A stretch of 64,000 nucleotides of DNA from Acidobacteriota bacterium (GCA_025359885.1 JANYDG010000006.1:1-64000), one strand, 5' to 3'; shown: positions 6,951 through 15,889, numbered from the stretch's first letter. The notes: a model not told the origin generated them from the letters alone. Numbers and translations: made by a program.

Positions 6951-9392
6951 ATGGACGAGGGACGTTGGGTATTGCTGATTGCCAGCGAAGTGGGTGGAAC
7001 TGATTCGGTTTCGGATCGTGCAATGGAACGGCTGGTAGATGCGATCAGCAAAGAGGGATACGAAGTGGTCCGCACTTCGACCCCGGAAGACGGCCTTTCG
7101 CTGGTGAAGTCTGACCCATCGCACTCGGCGATTCTGCTGGATTGGGATCTGGCAGGGGAGCATCAGTTTGATGAGCGCGCAGCGCTGCGGATTATCCGTG
7201 CTGTGAGGCGGCGAAACAAGAAGGTGCCAATCTTCCTGATTGCGGACCGAACGCTGGTGAGCGAGTTGCCGCTCGAAGTGGTGAAGCAGGTCCATGAGTA
7301 CATCCATTTGTTTGGCGACACGCCTGCGTTTATTGCGAGCCGTGTGGATTTTGCGGTGGAGCGGTACAACGAGCAGCTATTGCCGCCGTATTTTCGCGAG
7401 TTGAAGAAGTACAACGACCAGGGTGCCTATAGTTGGGATGCGCCGGGGCATATGGGTGGCGTGGCATTTTTGAAGCATCCGGTGGGGATGGAGTTTCACA
7501 AGTTCTTCGGCGAGAACATCATGCGGTCGGATTTGGGGATTTCAACTTCGCCGCTCGGCTCGTGGCTGGACCATATTGGGCCTCCGGGGGAATCGGAGCG
7601 GAACGCTGCGCGCATTTTTGGTGCGGACTGGACGTTTTACGTGCTTGGCGGGTCGTCCACGTCAAACCAGATTGTCGGGCATGGCGTCATTGGCCAGGAC
7701 GATATTGTTATCGTTGATGCGAACTGCCATAAGTCAATTTGCCATTCGCTTACGGTAACTGGAGCGCGGCCGGTATATCTGACGCCAACGCGCAATGGTT
7801 ATGGGATGATTGGGCTCGTGCCGCTGAAGCGGTTTAGCCCTGCAGCTATCAAGGAACTGATTGCCAGGAGTCCGTTTTCAGCCGGCGCGACTTCGCAGGA
7901 GGCAACTTATGCTGCAGTTACGAATTCCACGTATGACGGGTTATGCTACGACGTGAACCGGGTGGTGACGGAATTAGCGCAGTCGGTGCCGCGGATTCAC
8001 TTTGACGAGGCGTGGTACGCTTACGCGAAATTTCATCCCATCTATCGCGGGCGGTTCGCGATGGATGTGCCGGATGATATGCCGGAGCGTCCGGCTCTGT
8101 TTGCGGTACAGTCAACGCATAAGATGCTGGCGGCATTTTCGATGGCTTCGATGGTGCATATCAAGTTGAGCCCGAGGGCGCCGCTGGAGTTTGACCAGTT
8201 CAATGAAGCGTTCATGATGCATGGGACGACGTCGCCGTTTTATCCGCTTATTGCTTCGCTGGATGTGGCGGCTGCGATGATGGATGAGCCAGCCGGGCCG
8301 ACACTGATGGCCGAAACTATCTTTGACGCGATCAGCTTTCGCAAGGCTATGTCTTCGATTGCGCACAGGTTGCGGGCTTTGGAAGATGGTGAGGGGTGGT
8401 TCTTCCGGCTCTTTCAACCGGACAGGGTCGAGGATCCGATTGACGGGACGCGGTACCTGTTTGAAGACGCGCCGGATGAGTTACTGGCTACGAATTCAAG
8501 TTGTTGGACCCTGAAGCCGGGGGAAGACTGGCATGGGTATCTTGACGATGACGTTGAAGACGACTATTGCATGCTGGACCCAACCAAGGTAACCATTCTG
8601 ATGCCGGGCGTGAATGCGCAAGGCGTGGTGGCGGAATGGGGAATTCCGGCGGCGATTCTGACGGAATTTCTGGATGCGCGGCGGGTGGAGATTGCACGCA
8701 CCGGCGATTACACCGTGTTAGTTCTGTTTTCAGTTGGAACCAGCAAAGGCAAGTGGGGCAGTTTGCTTGAGAATCTGTTTGAATTCAAGCGGTTGTATGA
8801 CACTGAGGCGACACTGAGCGAGGCGCTGCCAGACCTGGTAACAAAGTATCCTACGAAGTACCGCAATGTCAGCCTGAAGGAGCTAAGTGACGAGATGCAT
8901 GCGGCGATGGTGGAGTTACGCCTGAGCGCACTCGAAGCGGAAGCCTGCGAGCTGAATACCGTGGAAGTGCTGACCCCGGCCCAGACTTACCAGAAGTTAG
9001 TGCGGGGTGGCACGGAGAAGGTAAAGTTCAACGAGATGGCGGGGCGTATTGCCGGAGTGATGCTGGTGCCGTATCCGCCGGGAATCCCGGTGTGCATGCC
9101 GGGTGAACGGCTGGGTGAGGCGGACAGCCCGGTGATAAGGCTGATATTGGCGCTGGAAGAATTCGGCAAGCGGTTCCCTGGATTTGAGCGGGAAGTGCAT
9201 GGGATCGAAGTGGATGCAGCAGGCGATTATTGGATGCGCGCGGTGATTGAGGCGACGGGAAAGCGGTCGAATGGCAAGAATCGACCGCCGAGCAGTGCGC
9301 CACCTGTGAAGCGGAAGCGTCGGAATGGATCGAAAGCTCCGTTGAAGGTGACCATGACGAACGTTGATACCGGCCTGGGCGAGCAACCTTAG
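6951..9392 (+). CDS. Orn/Lys/Arg-type PLP-dependent decarboxylase
   Basis: This is a fold type I, PLP-dependent amino-acid decarboxylase of the biodegradative arginine/lysine/ornithine group, which consumes protons in acid resistance or makes polyamines. Residues 1-140 form the receiver-like N-terminal domain (AILLDWDL, VPIFLIADR). The large PLP domain contains DAPGHMGGVAFLKHPVG, GGSSTSNQIV, HFDEAWYAY and the PLP lysine in QSTHKMLAAFSMASM. The C-terminal domain has PYPPGIPVCMPGE. The length of 813 aa exceeds the roughly 715-755 aa of characterised enzymes because of a lysine/arginine-rich tail (about residues 768-800). Substrate choice between arginine, lysine and ornithine cannot be fixed by eye. 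PLP itself is made by the divergent pdxS. Confidence 0.9.
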   Translation: MDEGRWVLLIASEVGGTDSVSDRAMERLVDAISKEGYEVVRTSTPEDGLSLVKSDPSHSAILLDWDLAGEHQFDERAALRIIRAVRRRNKKVPIFLIADRTLVSELPLEVVKQVHEYIHLFGDTPAFIASRVDFAVERYNEQLLPPYFRELKKYNDQGAYSWDAPGHMGGVAFLKHPVGMEFHKFFGENIMRSDLGISTSPLGSWLDHIGPPGESERNAARIFGADWTFYVLGGSSTSNQIVGHGVIGQDDIVIVDANCHKSICHSLTVTGARPVYLTPTRNGYGMIGLVPLKRFSPAAIKELIARSPFSAGATSQEATYAAVTNSTYDGLCYDVNRVVTELAQSVPRIHFDEAWYAYAKFHPIYRGRFAMDVPDDMPERPALFAVQSTHKMLAAFSMASMVHIKLSPRAPLEFDQFNEAFMMHGTTSPFYPLIASLDVAAAMMDEPAGPTLMAETIFDAISFRKAMSSIAHRLRALEDGEGWFFRLFQPDRVEDPIDGTRYLFEDAPDELLATNSSCWTLKPGEDWHGYLDDDVEDDYCMLDPTKVTILMPGVNAQGVVAEWGIPAAILTEFLDARRVEIARTGDYTVLVLFSVGTSKGKWGSLLENLFEFKRLYDTEATLSEALPDLVTKYPTKYRNVSLKELSDEMHAAMVELRLSALEAEACELNTVEVLTPAQTYQKLVRGGTEKVKFNEMAGRIAGVMLVPYPPGIPVCMPGERLGEADSPVIRLILALEEFGKRFPGFEREVHGIEVDAAGDYWMRAVIEATGKRSNGKNRPPSSAPPVKRKRRNGSKAPLKVTMTNVDTGLGEQP

Positions 9393-9429
9393 AGTATTCC
9401 ACGAAGCGCACTTTTGTCGGGAAGCTGAA

Positions 9430-10056
9430 TTAAGGCTGGCAGAACGCGGTCTTTTTAAGCTGATCGAGCAGGGGTTGCGTGGGGAAGACCAGCTCTTTTG
9501 CCTGGTTTGCTGCCGATTTGGCGTATCCGATGCGCAGGTTGGGCAGGGAACTGAGCCATTGCAGGAAGTATCGGGGATCGTCGAGGTTGTGGGAGTTGAA
9601 GCCGAAGTTGCGATAGTAGAGCTCCCCGGTGGGGAGCTCTTCCCACTGGCGCTTGAATTCCTGGGAACGCGTGTAGCCTTCAAAGCGCATTTTCAGGTCA
9701 ATGGAGGGATTTTTGAGCGGGAATGGATGTTCGGTGGTTGGTACGACCGGAGGCTGAAAGCTGAAGTCGGGGCTGCCGTCGAAGCGAAGGAGCCAGTGGA
9801 GGCTTCGCTTGCCGGCTTGCTCACGGCATTCCATGGTGAATCGAGGCAGCATCTCTGGTGAGGCATTTGCGGGCGTCTCGGGTGACCGGAGCAGCAGGAT
9901 GAGCTTGAGGTAGTGGATGCCGGAGATGGGCTCTATGCCTTCGAGGCGGAGCAGGTTTTCGCCAACGGGCTCGGGGAAAGCGGATGGCTGCTCCGAGTGG
10001 CCGCAAAGGACCGGGGCAAGGAGCAGGAGCAGGAGAGTTCTTGAGAGCGGGGTCAC
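9430..10056 (-). CDS. Secreted hypothetical protein, 208 aa
   Basis: The family is not recognised. A signal peptide with a leucine-rich core (TLLLLLLAPVLCG) marks export. The mature part has alternating polar and aromatic residues (SLHWLLRFDGSPDFSF, LKMRFEGYTRSQEF, DDPRYFLQWLSSL), suggesting a beta-rich extracytoplasmic domain. The GTG at 10056 is chosen as start because GGAG lies 6 nt upstream and the signal peptide begins there. The frame is open further upstream into recQ, but that part reads as a proline/serine-rich shadow of recQ. It lies 55 bp downstream of recQ on the same strand. Confidence 0.6.
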   Translation of the reverse strand: MTPLSRTLLLLLLAPVLCGHSEQPSAFPEPVGENLLRLEGIEPISGIHYLKLILLLRSPETPANASPEMLPRFTMECREQAGKRSLHWLLRFDGSPDFSFQPPVVPTTEHPFPLKNPSIDLKMRFEGYTRSQEFKRQWEELPTGELYYRNFGFNSHNLDDPRYFLQWLSSLPNLRIGYAKSAANQAKELVFPTQPLLDQLKKTAFCQP

Positions 10057-10111
10057 GGTGGCTCCGGCAAAGGTAAGCGTCTTTTTGGTGCGATAGAGAA
10101 AAATTAGCAGA

Positions 10112-12205
10112 TTAATGTCGTTTGCAGATTTCAAGGATCGGTTGGCCGTATTTTTCGACTTTGGCGGGGCCCATACCGGAAATTTCCTGAAGCTGATTTG
10201 GGGTGGTGGGGCAGCTGTCAGCGATGGCGTGCAGGGTGCGGTCATGGAGCACGACGAAGGGCGGCATGCCGAGCTTTTTGGCGATGGTGGTACGCCATTC
10301 CTTGAGGGACTGCTCAAGGGCCTGCCCCGTCGGACTGAGGTTGATGGGCTGGGCAGCGATACTTGCTTCTTTGGATGCAGGTTTTCGGTCAGCTCTGGTT
10401 CCAGGCAGGCTACTCTGCCGGGAGCTGGGGCCTTCGGCGGGGAGTTGCAGTTCAAACTGCGAGAGCGAGTTGCCGTCTTTCAGGGATTCACCCTGGGCGG
10501 TGAGGCTGGCTTTTCTGTAGAGAATGGTTTCGCCGTCCTTGATCCATTCGGCGTCATCGACGGTAATCAGCCCGGATTTGGCGAGGGCTGAGAGGTATGT
10601 ATCCAGCTCTTTTCGGTTGAGGTTGCCGGGAAGTTCTTTGAGCAGCTTGCCGATAGATTTGCCGTCGTTCCCGCTGAGGGCGTCGAGGATGGCCTGAAGA
10701 GCAACCGATTCAGCTCGGGATGGTGCGCGGAATTGCTGGGTCGAGCTGGCGTTGGGAATGCAAAAGTCACAGAGGCCACAGCGGATGCGGCCGTCTGCGA
10801 GGTCGCCGAAGTGGAGTACAAGAGCAGCCATGCGGCACTGGTGGCCATCGACAAATTTGCGCACCAGTTCCAGCTGATTACGGCGATAGTCCGATTGCCG
10901 GGTGTAGGGTGCAGACCAGCGATGGTCGCCGCGAGTTGCGTTGTTTTCATAATCAACTTGTGCGCCGCCGTGGATGAAGAGTTTTTCGACGGCTTTGGCA
11001 AAGGTTTCTTCGTCGATGTCGTGGTTTTTGGGGTCATCTGTGAGGCGGGCACGAATTTCGTCGAGGGGGCGCGGGTCGGCTGACAAGGCGTTGAATACTT
11101 TTTGTACGGCATCGATGGGGGGGTAATCGCGCTTGAGGAAGAAGTCGTGGGTGCGAATGTCGGCGTAGGAATGCATCAGGATGGCGCGGCTGGGCAGGCC
11201 ATCGCGACCAGCGCGACCGATCTCCTGGTAGTAGCCTTCAAGGGTTGAGGGCAGGGCGGCGTGAATGACGGTGCGGACGTCAGCCTTGTCGATGCCCATG
11301 CCAAAGGCGATGGTGGCTACGACGCAGTCAATCTGGCCCGATTGGAAGCGCTGCTGGACGTCAGCCCGTATTTCGGCGGGTAAACCGGCGTGGTACGCGG
11401 CGGCTTTGCAGACGCTTGTGAGACGGGTGGCCAGCTCTTCTGCTTTTTTGCGCGCGGGGGCGTAGACGATGGCGGGGCGGCGGGCGGGGTCCTCGAGCAG
11501 TTCGCAGATCAGGTCGGGCCGCATGGGCATGGGGACTTCAGCGACCTCGATGGCCAGGTTGTCGCGGCGGAATCCGTGAATGAATTTGCGGGCGCTGGAG
11601 AGTCCGAGTTGGGTGAGGATATCGCGTTGGACGGCCGGCGTAGCAGTGGCCGTGAGCGCGAGCACAGGGGCCGGGCGAAGGGCGGGCAGGTACTGGCCGA
11701 CCATGCGGTAGTCGGGGCGGAAGTCATGGCCCCACTGCGAGATGCAGTGGGCCTCATCGATGGCGATGAGAGTTGGCTTACGCTTGGCCAGCATTTCCGG
11801 GAAGCCGGGAACGCGAAGGCGTTCTGGCGCGATGAAGAGAAATTGCAGGCTGCCTTGCAGGTAGTCAAAACATGCCTGGCGGCTGACGGCGCGATCCAGG
11901 CCAGAGTGGATGCGCGCAACGGAAAATCCGAGGCTCACCAGCTTGGCGCATTGATCTTCAATGAGTGCGATGAGCGGGCTGACAACAAGTGCGGTGCCAC
12001 CGCGGGCGATGGCTGGGAGCTGGTAGCAGAGGGATTTGCCAGAGCCAGTTGGCATGACGAGCAGAGCGTCCTCGCCAGCGACGGCGGCGCGGCAGACGGC
12101 CTCCTGGTTGGCGCGGAACTCGACAAAGCCGAAGGCGCTGTGGAGCAGGCCGGAGAGGGAACTCGCATCCGCTTTGGGGAATTGAGGCGCGGTTTCAGCG
12201 AGCAT
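10112..12205 (-). CDS. recQ: ATP-dependent DNA helicase RecQ
   Basis: RecQ unwinds DNA 3'-5' in recombination and replication-fork repair. The order is N-terminal helicase lobe with FRANQEAVCRAA, Walker A MPTGSGKSLCYQLP, DEAHCISQWGHDFRPDY (DEAH box plus aromatic-rich loop), second lobe with FGMGIDKADVR and QEIGRAGRDG, a four-cysteine zinc site (CRMAALVLHF, then CGLCDFC), and a C-terminal HRDC domain (VLHDRTLHAIADS, ISGMGPAKVEKYG). The length of about 697 aa fits single-HRDC RecQ plus a linker. The ATG at 12205 is preferred over an upstream TTG at 12244. Confidence 0.96.
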   Translation of the reverse strand: MLAETAPQFPKADASSLSGLLHSAFGFVEFRANQEAVCRAAVAGEDALLVMPTGSGKSLCYQLPAIARGGTALVVSPLIALIEDQCAKLVSLGFSVARIHSGLDRAVSRQACFDYLQGSLQFLFIAPERLRVPGFPEMLAKRKPTLIAIDEAHCISQWGHDFRPDYRMVGQYLPALRPAPVLALTATATPAVQRDILTQLGLSSARKFIHGFRRDNLAIEVAEVPMPMRPDLICELLEDPARRPAIVYAPARKKAEELATRLTSVCKAAAYHAGLPAEIRADVQQRFQSGQIDCVVATIAFGMGIDKADVRTVIHAALPSTLEGYYQEIGRAGRDGLPSRAILMHSYADIRTHDFFLKRDYPPIDAVQKVFNALSADPRPLDEIRARLTDDPKNHDIDEETFAKAVEKLFIHGGAQVDYENNATRGDHRWSAPYTRQSDYRRNQLELVRKFVDGHQCRMAALVLHFGDLADGRIRCGLCDFCIPNASSTQQFRAPSRAESVALQAILDALSGNDGKSIGKLLKELPGNLNRKELDTYLSALAKSGLITVDDAEWIKDGETILYRKASLTAQGESLKDGNSLSQFELQLPAEGPSSRQSSLPGTRADRKPASKEASIAAQPINLSPTGQALEQSLKEWRTTIAKKLGMPPFVVLHDRTLHAIADSCPTTPNQLQEISGMGPAKVEKYGQPILEICKRH

Positions 12206-12289
12206 TCTCTGATTGTATAAGTGGTCGCGGGTTGGGGCGGCCAAGCGCAGGACTCAGGAACACATGTAGCTACGGTAGGACACGAACCG

Positions 12290-13984
12290 TTACCACTGAC
12301 CCCAGTCTCCGCGCAGCAGTACCCATGCAGCGAGGAACAGGTTGCTGGTGGCATGGGCAACGAAGGCATCACAGATCTGGCCTTTGCTGCGGAGGACGGC
12401 GGCAAAAGCCAGCCCGGCCAGCGTGCCGACAATCCATTGCTGGCCGTGCATCAGACCAAAGACGAAGGAGGAAATCCCGATAGACAAGGCGGTAAGCGCA
12501 GTGAAAGCGACGGTATCAAATTCGCGTGCCATGAGCCTGCGGGCGACGTAGCCGCGAAAAGCCAGCTCCTCGGCCATGGGTACGGTGAGGACGGCCGCAA
12601 GGACGCGGAAGGAAATCCAGGTGAACCGGGCGGTGGGAGAAAGGGTGTTCAAAGCTGAACCGAGGGGGCTTGCTGAAGAGGTGTGGGCCCACAATCCGGG
12701 CACAATCCAGACCAGAAAGATGGCTGCGCCGGTGAGTGGCGCGGCCCAGCCAAAACGCCAGTTCAGCTTTCTGTATTCGCTGCGATAGGCAACCAAGGCC
12801 AGGATAGCGGCGAAGAAGCGGATGGGATAGAGCCATTCAAAATATCCTGAGGCGGCTTTGGAGAGGAAGGACGCCCCTAGAATAGCGAGGAAGGGAACGA
12901 GGTAAGCCGCAGTTGCGGGCGATTCTCCGGTCTCTTCGATGTTGGGCTGTGCCTGAAGGTCAGCTGCACTTGTAGCAGCGGCGGCCGAGGATGGAATGCG
13001 CCGCACCCAGGAAAGCTTGCGCGTGGCCATGGAGAAAGCGAGGGCGACGAGGGTAAACGCAATCCATCCGGCCTGGGAGTGAAAGCCGACCATGGCGACC
13101 TCGCGGCCCCCGGCGTTGCCGATGAGCACGAGTGCAGAAATGCGGAGAATGTTGAGCATCCAGACGCAAAGCAGGGCACATGGAATGAGCAGAAGAGCCT
13201 GGGGAAACCGGCTCTCTTTACGGAAATACCAGAGCCAAACAACGGTGAAGACGAGCACCAGTCCCAGGCCTTCCATGCCTGAACAGGCCTCGGCAATGAT
13301 GACGGTGAAGTTGGGCGTGCCGATTCTAAAGGTGCGGGCATCGACCAGGATTCCAGGGAGGAAGAAGCGGAGCACAACTTTGACCGAGTGGAATGCGATC
13401 ACCTGAAGGACGCGGCCTGGTGCGGAGCTGGAGGCATCCCAGAAGGATTGAAGGGGGTAACGCATAACCCAGGCAAGCGCTCCGGCAAGGGCAGAGTATA
13501 GCCAGAGGCGGCGGGTCGAGTGGATAATGCTCGCCCAGGCGCCCACGGGGATGCAGGCAAAGGCGAGAAGCGCGATTCCAACCAGCAAAACAAGGCGGCA
13601 GGTGATGTGGAAGGCGTAGGAAACTTGAAGAAACTCAAGACGCTGCCAGGCTGCGACGATCCCCAGCAGGACGACTGCGACACAACCGAGGTGGGCGAAG
13701 AACAGAGCTTTATTGAATCGAAGTGGCTCGCGCTGCGCCTTGAGCCGGGTGTAGCCGAGGCCAATAAAGACAGCGTAAGAGACGATTCCGAAAGGGGCCA
13801 GCGGGCCGAGCAGTGAAGATGTATGCGGGATACTGGCTAGCAGAAGGCAATCAATGCAGAGGATGGCGGCGAGAAAATAAAGGCGCCCGAGCAGAAATTG
13901 GGGAATGTAACGGCTTGCGGATGAAAGCGGACCTGACTGGGAGTGGTTGCTCCCAGTCGATGCGCGGTTGAGGAAGTTGCTCAG
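12290..13984 (-). CDS. xrtE: Exosortase E/protease fusion (VPEID-CTERM sorting enzyme)
   Basis: This multi-pass membrane transpeptidase is predicted to cut C-terminal sorting tails of exported proteins; it is fused to a CPBP (CAAX-type) metalloprotease. The exosortase triad is visible: Cys in EACSGMEGL (C234), Arg in LNILRISAL (R281), His in GFHSQAGW (H302). The protease motifs are EELAFRGYVARRL (E472/E473), FGLMHGQQW (H513) and HATSN (H544, N548). Start: the minus-strand frame has no ATG, GTG or TTG until 13588, which would cut off several N-terminal membrane helices. A CTG at 13984 is preceded by GGAGG at 5 nt and gives 564 aa, near the size of known fusions. It lies directly behind the TAG stop of a sorting substrate, in the same frame. 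Confidence 0.88.
   Translation of the reverse strand: MSNFLNRASTGSNHSQSGPLSSASRYIPQFLLGRLYFLAAILCIDCLLLASIPHTSSLLGPLAPFGIVSYAVFIGLGYTRLKAQREPLRFNKALFFAHLGCVAVVLLGIVAAWQRLEFLQVSYAFHITCRLVLLVGIALLAFACIPVGAWASIIHSTRRLWLYSALAGALAWVMRYPLQSFWDASSSAPGRVLQVIAFHSVKVVLRFFLPGILVDARTFRIGTPNFTVIIAEACSGMEGLGLVLVFTVVWLWYFRKESRFPQALLLIPCALLCVWMLNILRISALVLIGNAGGREVAMVGFHSQAGWIAFTLVALAFSMATRKLSWVRRIPSSAAAATSAADLQAQPNIEETGESPATAAYLVPFLAILGASFLSKAASGYFEWLYPIRFFAAILALVAYRSEYRKLNWRFGWAAPLTGAAIFLVWIVPGLWAHTSSASPLGSALNTLSPTARFTWISFRVLAAVLTVPMAEELAFRGYVARRLMAREFDTVAFTALTALSIGISSFVFGLMHGQQWIVGTLAGLAFAAVLRSKGQICDAFVAHATSNLFLAAWVLLRGDWGQW
13935..13958 (-). promoter_or_regulatory. Stem-loop inside the 5' end of the exosortase gene
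   Basis: A perfect 9-bp inverted repeat (13935-13943 with 13950-13958, 6-nt loop) lies 26 nt after the proposed CTG start. It has no U-tract. It could reduce translation or transcription of the enzyme relative to the substrate gene upstream. This role is inference. Confidence 0.45.
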
Positions 13985-13996
13985 CGCTGCCTCCGA

Positions 13997-14215
13997 CTAC
14001 CGGCGACGACGTGAGCGCAGGACCGTCAGCGTGCCGGCAAGCAGCGTGAGACCGCCGATTGCGAGGCTGGGGTCAACTTCTGGAGCAACGTTGTTGCACG
14101 GTGGCGGAGGATCGGGCGGCGGAGGATTCCACCACCAACCGTCTGCGTGCGCGCGGGTGCTTGAAGTAAGCGCCAACACCAACACCAGAAGGGAGTACTT
14201 GAGAAGTGTCTTCAT
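13997..14215 (-). CDS. VPEID-CTERM-like exosortase substrate, 72 aa
   Basis: This is a tiny secreted protein. It has a signal peptide (residues 1-24, ending AHA), a short mature part rich in tryptophan, proline and asparagine (one cysteine, a PPPPDPPPPC stretch), and a tripartite sorting tail: PEVD (45-48), a hydrophobic helix AIGGLTLLAGTLTVL, and the basic end RSRRRR. The tail matches the VPEID-CTERM layout used by exosortase E systems. The exosortase gene follows immediately in the same frame after TAG. The Shine-Dalgarno GAAAGGA precedes the ATG. After processing only about 20 residues would remain, so it may be a surface anchor, a carrier for a modification, or a decoy; function unknown. 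Confidence 0.8.
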   Translation of the reverse strand: MKTLLKYSLLVLVLALTSSTRAHADGWWWNPPPPDPPPPCNNVAPEVDPSLAIGGLTLLAGTLTVLRSRRRR

Positions 14216-14815
14216 GGTTATGTCCTTTCGGGCAGTTGTGCAACAGGTACCGTGAAAGCTGGGAGCCAGAGCATTGACTTGAAGAGCAGATATTCTCTTG
14301 TATCAACGACCTGAGCCTGTCGATCTTGCTGCCTTGCTTTCTAGCTACAGATTCAGCTGCGTTGTTCCCTCTGAATCCTTTGTTCTGCGGTACATGCCGG
14401 TGAAGTTTCCAGATGGATTAGACCTGGGAACGTTGCGCATTGACGACATCATACCAAAGAGTCGAAGTGACCGATACCGGCCATTCTTGTGCCATCTGGA
14501 TTGATTGAAGCAAAGTGCCTCATTCTGTCGCTACCTATTTGTATCGTCATCGCGCGCGGTTCGAAATGGCTATTCCGTGCAAAGTCTATGCCCTTAAGTA
14601 ACCTATCTGGGAACACCAGCGGTATCAGGCATGCGATGGAGTGGCGGAGAGAATCGGGCCTACGGTGTAGGGTCGGTTCAGTAGTAAGGATATCTGCATG
14701 GTGTGAAACAGTGGGGATGCTGGTCGTTGAAGCCCCGTCGCCGACCGCACCCCGGAATGAATACAAACAGATTCAAGATGAAGCGTTGTTAAAACAAATG
14801 GTTGTCTGCGGCCGA
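14216..14815. other. Non-coding interval between the two sorting-substrate genes
   Basis: About 600 bp hold no gene I can support on either strand. The interval probably carries the promoter of the 72-aa substrate gene, but no convincing -35/-10 or sigma-54 element was identified. Codon-sized open stretches here are random. Confidence 0.5.
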
Positions 14816-15025
14816 CTACTTCTTGCGGCGTGCGCGGAGAACGGTCAAGGTGCCACCGAGCATGGTCAGACCGCTGATGGCAAACCCTGCGTCGACCTCG
14901 GGAGCCTGGTTGTCGTTGCAGTTGCCGTCTCTGTCGTCTTTGTGGTCATTTTTAGCGTGGGCAAGTGTGCTGACGCCAAGAAAGAGCACCATAGCCAGGA
15001 CGGAGTAGTTCAACATCTTCTTCAT
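14816..15025 (-). CDS. Second VPEID-CTERM-like exosortase substrate, 69 aa
   Basis: This is a paralogue of the 72-residue substrate 0.6 kb downstream. It has signal peptide MKKMLNYSVLAMVLFLGV with an AHA cleavage site, a very short acidic and asparagine-rich mature part (DHKDDRDGNCNDNQ, again one cysteine), then PEVD (42-45), hydrophobic FAISGLTMLGGTLTVL and basic RARRKK. The two tails are nearly superimposable while the mature parts differ, which is typical of sorting substrates. The ATG at 15025 has AGGAAG at 4-5 nt; a longer frame starting at 15127 lacks a signal peptide at its N-terminus and is rejected. Confidence 0.8.
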   Translation of the reverse strand: MKKMLNYSVLAMVLFLGVSTLAHAKNDHKDDRDGNCNDNQAPEVDAGFAISGLTMLGGTLTVLRARRKK

Positions 15026-15424
15026 AGACTTCCTTTCTAAAGGTTGGAGCAGTTGTACGCCAAGGCGAAGCGGAATTTCGTGAGATCCGGCTGATTCGCC
15101 CGGATGCTCCCGTCTTCTGCAGTCCATATTGCCGGATATCTCCGGGACTCATTGGACACCGCTGTTCATTATGCCGGTGAGTCAACCCCGGCTCAACATG
15201 ATTGAACGTTGCACGAACTCCTGGAGACCAAACCGGTCGAGGCAGGCCGGCTACCAGGCCCTGTGTTGAATCATGTTTCAAGTGAGCTTGCCTCTTCCAT
15301 AAGACTGCAGGACTGCCGAGAATTGCGAAATGGCTGTATCAGGGGAAGAGGCAGGCACAAAGGGTCAACGGGGGCCGACTTCAGTGCTCGAAACTAGGTG
15401 ACTTCCGTTGTAATTTAGTAACCA
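15026..15424. other. Non-coding interval upstream of the second substrate gene
   Basis: About 400 bp without a credible gene. It likely contains the promoter of the 69-aa substrate gene. No clear hairpin, direct repeat or consensus promoter was found. Confidence 0.45.
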
Positions 15425-15889
15425 TCATTCACCAGGATTTTTGGAGAATGCTCGCGCACGGATGGCGATAAAGAGGCCCGTTGCCTTGGCCAGGCAGAGG
15501 CCCTCGGCGTTGCGCAGTTCCGCGCCTGCCCAGTGTTTTCGGCCTTCGCTGCGCGTCACGGTGGCGACGAGCCGGATTGGTTTGGCGGAGGGGACGGGGT
15601 GCAGGTAGTCCACCTCCATGCGGCGGGTCATTGCGGTTACACCTCTTGCCCGATTGGCCTTGCTCATGGCCTCGTCGAGCAGGGTCGCAATGATGCCGCC
15701 GTGCAGGTAGCCGGGAGGGCCTTCGTAGTCTGCCGATAGCGTAGCGTCACAAAACACGGTCTTGTGTTGGTCCGCAGAAAATATTAGGTGCAGGCCAACG
15801 GGGTTGGCTGGGCCGCAACCGAAACAATGATTCTGCGCGCTATGAAAAAGCGGCGTTGTCGTTTCAGATTGATCAGAGCGAGTCGTCAT
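15425..15889 (-). CDS. PaaI-type hotdog-fold thioesterase
   Basis: This is predicted to hydrolyse acyl-CoA thioesters. It shows a cysteine-rich opening NHCFGCGPANPVGLHL and the family's central helix GYLHGGIIATLLDEAMSKA, which carries the catalytic region, then VDYLHPVPSAKPIRL strands. The length of 154 aa is normal. Its ATG overlaps the TGA of the threonine dehydratase upstream (ATGA), so the two are translationally coupled. The acyl substrate is unknown; the pairing with an amino-acid ammonia-lyase could point to 2-oxobutyrate/propionyl-CoA metabolism, but that is inference. Confidence 0.85.
   Translation of the reverse strand: MTTRSDQSETTTPLFHSAQNHCFGCGPANPVGLHLIFSADQHKTVFCDATLSADYEGPPGYLHGGIIATLLDEAMSKANRARGVTAMTRRMEVDYLHPVPSAKPIRLVATVTRSEGRKHWAGAELRNAEGLCLAKATGLFIAIRARAFSKNPGE

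Noticed and set aside
10057-10455. N-terminal extension of the secreted 208-aa protein
   Set aside because: The extension is a frame-shifted shadow of recQ; the signal peptide and Shine-Dalgarno place the start at 10056.
11390-12220. 276-codon plus-strand frame opposite recQ
   Set aside because: Antisense shadow; no motif, while recQ is complete.
12290-13588. Shorter exosortase starting at TTG 13588
   Set aside because: It would remove about 130 residues with membrane helices; the TTG lies inside a hydrophobic stretch and has no Shine-Dalgarno as good as the one before CTG 13984.
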